Assembly: GCF_014650715.1 (NCBI RefSeq)
Contig: NZ_BMVM01000002.1
Location: 434,001-498,000, forward strand
From: Streptomyces bluensis
GTDB taxonomy: Bacteria > Actinomycetota > Actinomycetes > Streptomycetales > Streptomycetaceae
Direction of reading: 5' to 3'
DNA length: 64,000 bases
A program made the translations under genes and the position numbers. Below are positions 61,906-64,000 of this stretch, piece by piece. Within the stretch, counting starts at the first letter, position 1. Each line of letters begins with the position of its first letter. The notes below the pieces were generated by a model. The model saw only the letters and a list, made by a program, of their open reading frames with translations. It had not been told where the DNA came from and searched no databases.

Positions 61906-61911
61906 TAAACT
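61906..61911 (+). promoter_or_regulatory. Leaderless-type -10 of map (TAAACT)
   Basis: TAAACT stands 7 nt before ATG 61919, with no Shine-Dalgarno sequence in between. Confidence 0.5.
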
Positions 61912-61918
61912 CGCTGAC

Positions 61919-62776
61919 ATGTCTGCCCAGTCGCTGCTCGCCCCGGGGAGGATCTCCCCCGCCCGTACCGTGCCGGGACACATCCGCCGGCCCGAGTACG
62001 TGGGCAAGCCCGCCCCCACCCCGTACACCGGCCCGGAGATCCAGACGCCCGAGACGATCGAGGCGATGCGGACCGCCGGGCGGATCGCCGCGCGGGCGAT
62101 GGAGGAGGCCGCGAAGGCCATCGCGCCCGGCGTGACGACGGACGAACTGGACCGCATCGCGCACGAGTACATGTGCGACCACGGCGCCTACCCCTCCACC
62201 CTCGGCTACCGGGGCTTCCCCAAGTCGCTGTGCACCTCGGTCAACGAGGTGATCTGCCACGGCATCCCGGACTCCACGGTCCTGCGCGACGGCGACATCA
62301 TCAACCTGGACGTCACGGCGTACATCGGCGGCGTGCACGGCGACAACAACGCCACGTACCTCGTCGGAGACGTCGACGAGGAGTCCAGGCTGCTGGTGGA
62401 GCGGACCCGTGAGTCCCTCAACCGGGCGATCAAGGCGGTCAGGCCGGGACGGCAGATCAACATCATCGGGCGTGTGATCGAGTCGTACGCGAAGCGCTTC
62501 GGGTACGGCGTCGTGCGGGACTTCACCGGGCACGGGATCAACTCGTCCTTCCACTCCGGGCTGATCATCCCGCACTACGACAGCCCGCACGCGACGACCG
62601 TCATGCAGCCCGGGATGACGTTCACGATCGAGCCGATGCTCACGCTCGGGGCGTACGACTACGACATGTGGGACGACGGCTGGACGGTCCTGACCAAGGA
62701 CCGGAAGCGGACGGCCCAGTTCGAGCACACACTGGTCGTGACGGACACGGGCGCCGACATCCTCACGCTGCCGTAG
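61919..62776 (+). CDS. map: Type I methionine aminopeptidase
   Basis: Cytoplasmic metal-dependent enzyme of 285 aa removing initiator Met. Metal ligands in order: [22 protein letters not shown] (two Asp), TGHGI (His), IEPML (Glu) and QFEHT (Glu). A 40-residue N-terminal extension ([29 protein letters not shown]) is the actinomycete MetAP1c linker with a PxxP-like Pro-rich segment. Start ATG 61919 gives a full-length protein; the longer upstream frame is not conserved. Confidence 0.96.
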   Translation: MSAQSLLAPGRISPARTVPGHIRRPEYVGKPAPTPYTGPEIQTPETIEAMRTAGRIAARAMEEAAKAIAPGVTTDELDRIAHEYMCDHGAYPSTLGYRGFPKSLCTSVNEVICHGIPDSTVLRDGDIINLDVTAYIGGVHGDNNATYLVGDVDEESRLLVERTRESLNRAIKAVRPGRQINIIGRVIESYAKRFGYGVVRDFTGHGINSSFHSGLIIPHYDSPHATTVMQPGMTFTIEPMLTLGAYDYDMWDDGWTVLTKDRKRTAQFEHTLVVTDTGADILTLP

Positions 62777-62825
62777 CAGTCCGCGGAGGCCAACGCACCG
62801 CGCTCGTCGTCGGCCCCGCCCCCGT

Positions 62826-62856
62826 GGCCCGCTCTCTCAGGAGGGCGGGCCTTTTT
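62826..62856 (+). terminator. map terminator
   Basis: Stem GGCCCGC (62826-62832) with GCGGGCC (62845-62851), extended by CTC/GAG, followed by a T-run 62852-62856. Confidence 0.8.
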
Positions 62857-62927
62857 GTGCGCATTGCGTGGGGCGGGTGAAGTTTCTGGGTATACCTTTA
62901 CCGACAGGGCGTCGGTAACTCATCGAC

Positions 62928-62946
62928 TTAGGCAAAGCTAACCAAA
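62928..62946 (+). promoter_or_regulatory. Iron box of the heme oxygenase gene
   Basis: TTAGGCAAAGCTAACCAAA fits the DmdR/IdeR iron box at about 15 of 19 positions; 46 nt before the start. Implies derepression under iron starvation. Confidence 0.6.
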
Positions 62947-62991
62947 GCAAAGCGGTTGGCGACTCTCTCCCGCCCTGCCACCGGAGACCCC

Positions 62992-63639
62992 ATGGACTCG
63001 TTCTCGACGCTCCTCCGCACCGCGTCGCGCGAGCAGCACGCGACCGCGCACCATTCGACGTTCATGAGCGGCCTGCTCGGCGGTCGGCTCGGTCTCGACG
63101 CGTACACGCGGTACACGGAGCAGCTGTGGTTCGTGTACGAGGCGCTGGAGGGCTGTGCGTGGGAGCTGGCCGACGACCCGGTGGCGGGGCCGTTCGTCCA
63201 GCCCGAGCTGATGCGTCTGGCCGCGCTGGAGCAGGACCTGGCGCATCTGCGGGGCCCGCACTGGCGCTCGATGCTGGCCGCCCTGCCGGTGACGGAGACG
63301 TACGCGCGGCGGATCACGGAGTGCGCGCACATGTGGCCGGCCGGGTACGTCGCCCACCACTACACCCGCTATCTCGGTGACCTCTCCGGCGGCCAGGTCG
63401 TCCGCGACACGGCCGAGAAGACGTGGGGCTTCGCCAGGAAGGGCGACGGAGTGCGCTTCTACGTCTTCGAGGACATCGCCAACCCGGCCGCCTTCAAGCG
63501 GGGCTACCGCGAGCTGCTCGACCGGGTGCGGGCGGACGACCTGGAGAGGCAGCGGATCATCACGGAGTGCAAGAGGGCGTTCGCGCTGAACATCGCGATG
63601 CTCGGCGCGCTGGGCGAGGAGTTCCCGCTGAGTGCGTGA
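62992..63639 (+). CDS. hmuO: Heme oxygenase (biliverdin-producing)
   Basis: Cytoplasmic enzyme of 215 aa releasing iron from heme as biliverdin and CO. Proximal heme His is His16 (REQHATAHHSTF, aligned with His20 of HmuO), and the distal helix signature GDLSGGQ is intact. Start: GGAGA precedes ATG 62992; the earlier start at 62956 is in the iron-box leader. Iron-box control suggests use as an iron source. No heme importer genes are in the window. Confidence 0.92.
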   Translation: MDSFSTLLRTASREQHATAHHSTFMSGLLGGRLGLDAYTRYTEQLWFVYEALEGCAWELADDPVAGPFVQPELMRLAALEQDLAHLRGPHWRSMLAALPVTETYARRITECAHMWPAGYVAHHYTRYLGDLSGGQVVRDTAEKTWGFARKGDGVRFYVFEDIANPAAFKRGYRELLDRVRADDLERQRIITECKRAFALNIAMLGALGEEFPLSA

Positions 63640-63688
63640 CCGTTTCAGGGGGCCTCGACGCGCAGCGCGATGCGCGACCGCGGCGGCC

Positions 63689-64000
63689 TCAGCGCTCCAG
63701 CGACACCCGGCCTCCCACCTCCACCCATCCCTGCGGCTGCGGTGCCGTGAGGATCTGCGAGCCCGCTCCCTGCGTGATGTTCAGGGCGCGGCCCAGCTGG
63801 TCCGTGAGGAGCAGGGCCGCCGCGCCCGTGGCCTCGTCCTCGTCGATGCCGTCGCCGCGGCCGGGGAAGGCGCGGGCACGGACGCGACCCGCGGCCTCGT
63901 CCTCCCAGGCCCAGGCGTAGATCCACTCCCCCGGCGGCGGGACGGGGAGGGCGTCGACCTCGGCCGCTGAGCCGTACTGGCGGAGCGTGCGCGGCGGTGC
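63689..64000 (-). CDS. PhzF-family isomerase-like protein, 3' part only
   Basis: Partial gene of at least 103 aa entering from the right edge and ending at TGA (63691-63689, minus). The read-through frame gives [46 protein letters not shown]...[13 protein letters not shown], the C-terminal half of PhzF/DapF-fold proteins with the conserved EDEATGAAA motif. The start lies beyond the window. It is not found by start-to-stop ORF callers for this reason. Confidence 0.8.
   Translation of the reverse strand, partial: APPRTLRQYGSAAEVDALPVPPPGEWIYAWAWEDEAAGRVRARAFPGRGDGIDEDEATGAAALLLTDQLGRALNITQGAGSQILTAPQPQGWVEVGGRVSLER

Noticed and set aside
1..64000. tRNA or rRNA genes
   Set aside because: No T-loop GGTTCGANTCC with matching acceptor stem and no rRNA landmarks were found by eye. 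A tRNA scan would settle it.

Overview
The window is about 72% G+C with strongly GC-biased third codon positions. It carries many actinomycete-type families: a eukaryotic-type glutamine synthetase, a GlnE adenylyltransferase/deadenylase, a [4Fe-4S]-type NsrR, an AfsR/SARP-like regulator, DUF1996/DUF4360/DUF3105 proteins and an F420:NADPH oxidoreductase. I read it as a chromosomal segment of a Streptomyces. The order glnII - maltose operon - glnE - second glnA-like gene - panB matches what I remember of the nitrogen/maltose region of Streptomyces coelicolor; no search was run.

Layout. 1-8.4 kb: housekeeping and small secreted proteins, with GlnR-controlled glnII (5179-6207) and a NAD-dependent epimerase. 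8.39-8.78 kb: a decayed sensor-kinase/response-regulator relic. 9-14.4 kb: secreted DUF1996 protein, a lipoprotein, a large membrane-anchored protein, a TetR regulator and a CHMI-like isomerase. 14.4-30.2 kb: an alpha-glucan utilisation block, made of a two-headed amylase/pullulanase, an alpha-amylase, the aglA-malG-malF-malE operon and divergent malR, with MalR-like operators. It is interrupted by a blasticidin-S-deaminase-like gene and two hypothetical genes. 30.3-36.9 kb: a PAP2-type membrane enzyme, a sigma factor with a membrane tail coupled to a tiny membrane-protein ORF, glnE and a glnA-like gene. 37-41.7 kb: NO detoxification (hmp/nsrR), a frameshifted TnpB, and a DUF3105-DUF305 pair. 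41.8-48 kb: two MFS exporters, an endonuclease/exonuclease/phosphatase-fold membrane protein, a TetR regulator and panB. 48.2-54.5 kb: a DrrAB-like ABC exporter, a 1096-aa AfsR/SARP-like regulator and an M50 protease. 54.6-58.5 kb: a broken MmyB-like regulator, then an intact four-gene overlapping cassette (XRE, ImmA/IrrE-like, MAB_1171c-like membrane protein, MpaB-like). 58.5-58.9 kb: a scar of a ferric-iron-binding lipoprotein gene and an IS5-type transposase. 58.9-64 kb: npdG, sialidase, hypotheticals, map, iron-regulated heme oxygenase and the 3' end of a PhzF-family gene.

How the genes fit together. Nitrogen: GlnII makes glutamine, GlnE probably adenylylates the GlnA-type enzyme encoded elsewhere, and the glnA-like gene here is probably a gamma-glutamylpolyamine synthetase type. 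Carbon: secreted amylase and pullulanase cut starch, MalEFG imports maltodextrins (the ATPase must be elsewhere), AglA hydrolyses them, and MalR represses. NO stress: NsrR represses hmp. Export: six TGTCGG repeats at about 11-bp spacing stand directly in front of the ABC exporter and lie next to an AfsR/SARP-like gene, a layout typical of SARP operators. The least explained functional unit is the XRE-ImmA-MAB_1171c-MpaB cassette. Several genes (arsC-like, map, ABC ATPase, DHA2 exporter) have a -10-like hexamer exactly 7 nt before the start codon, as in leaderless transcripts.
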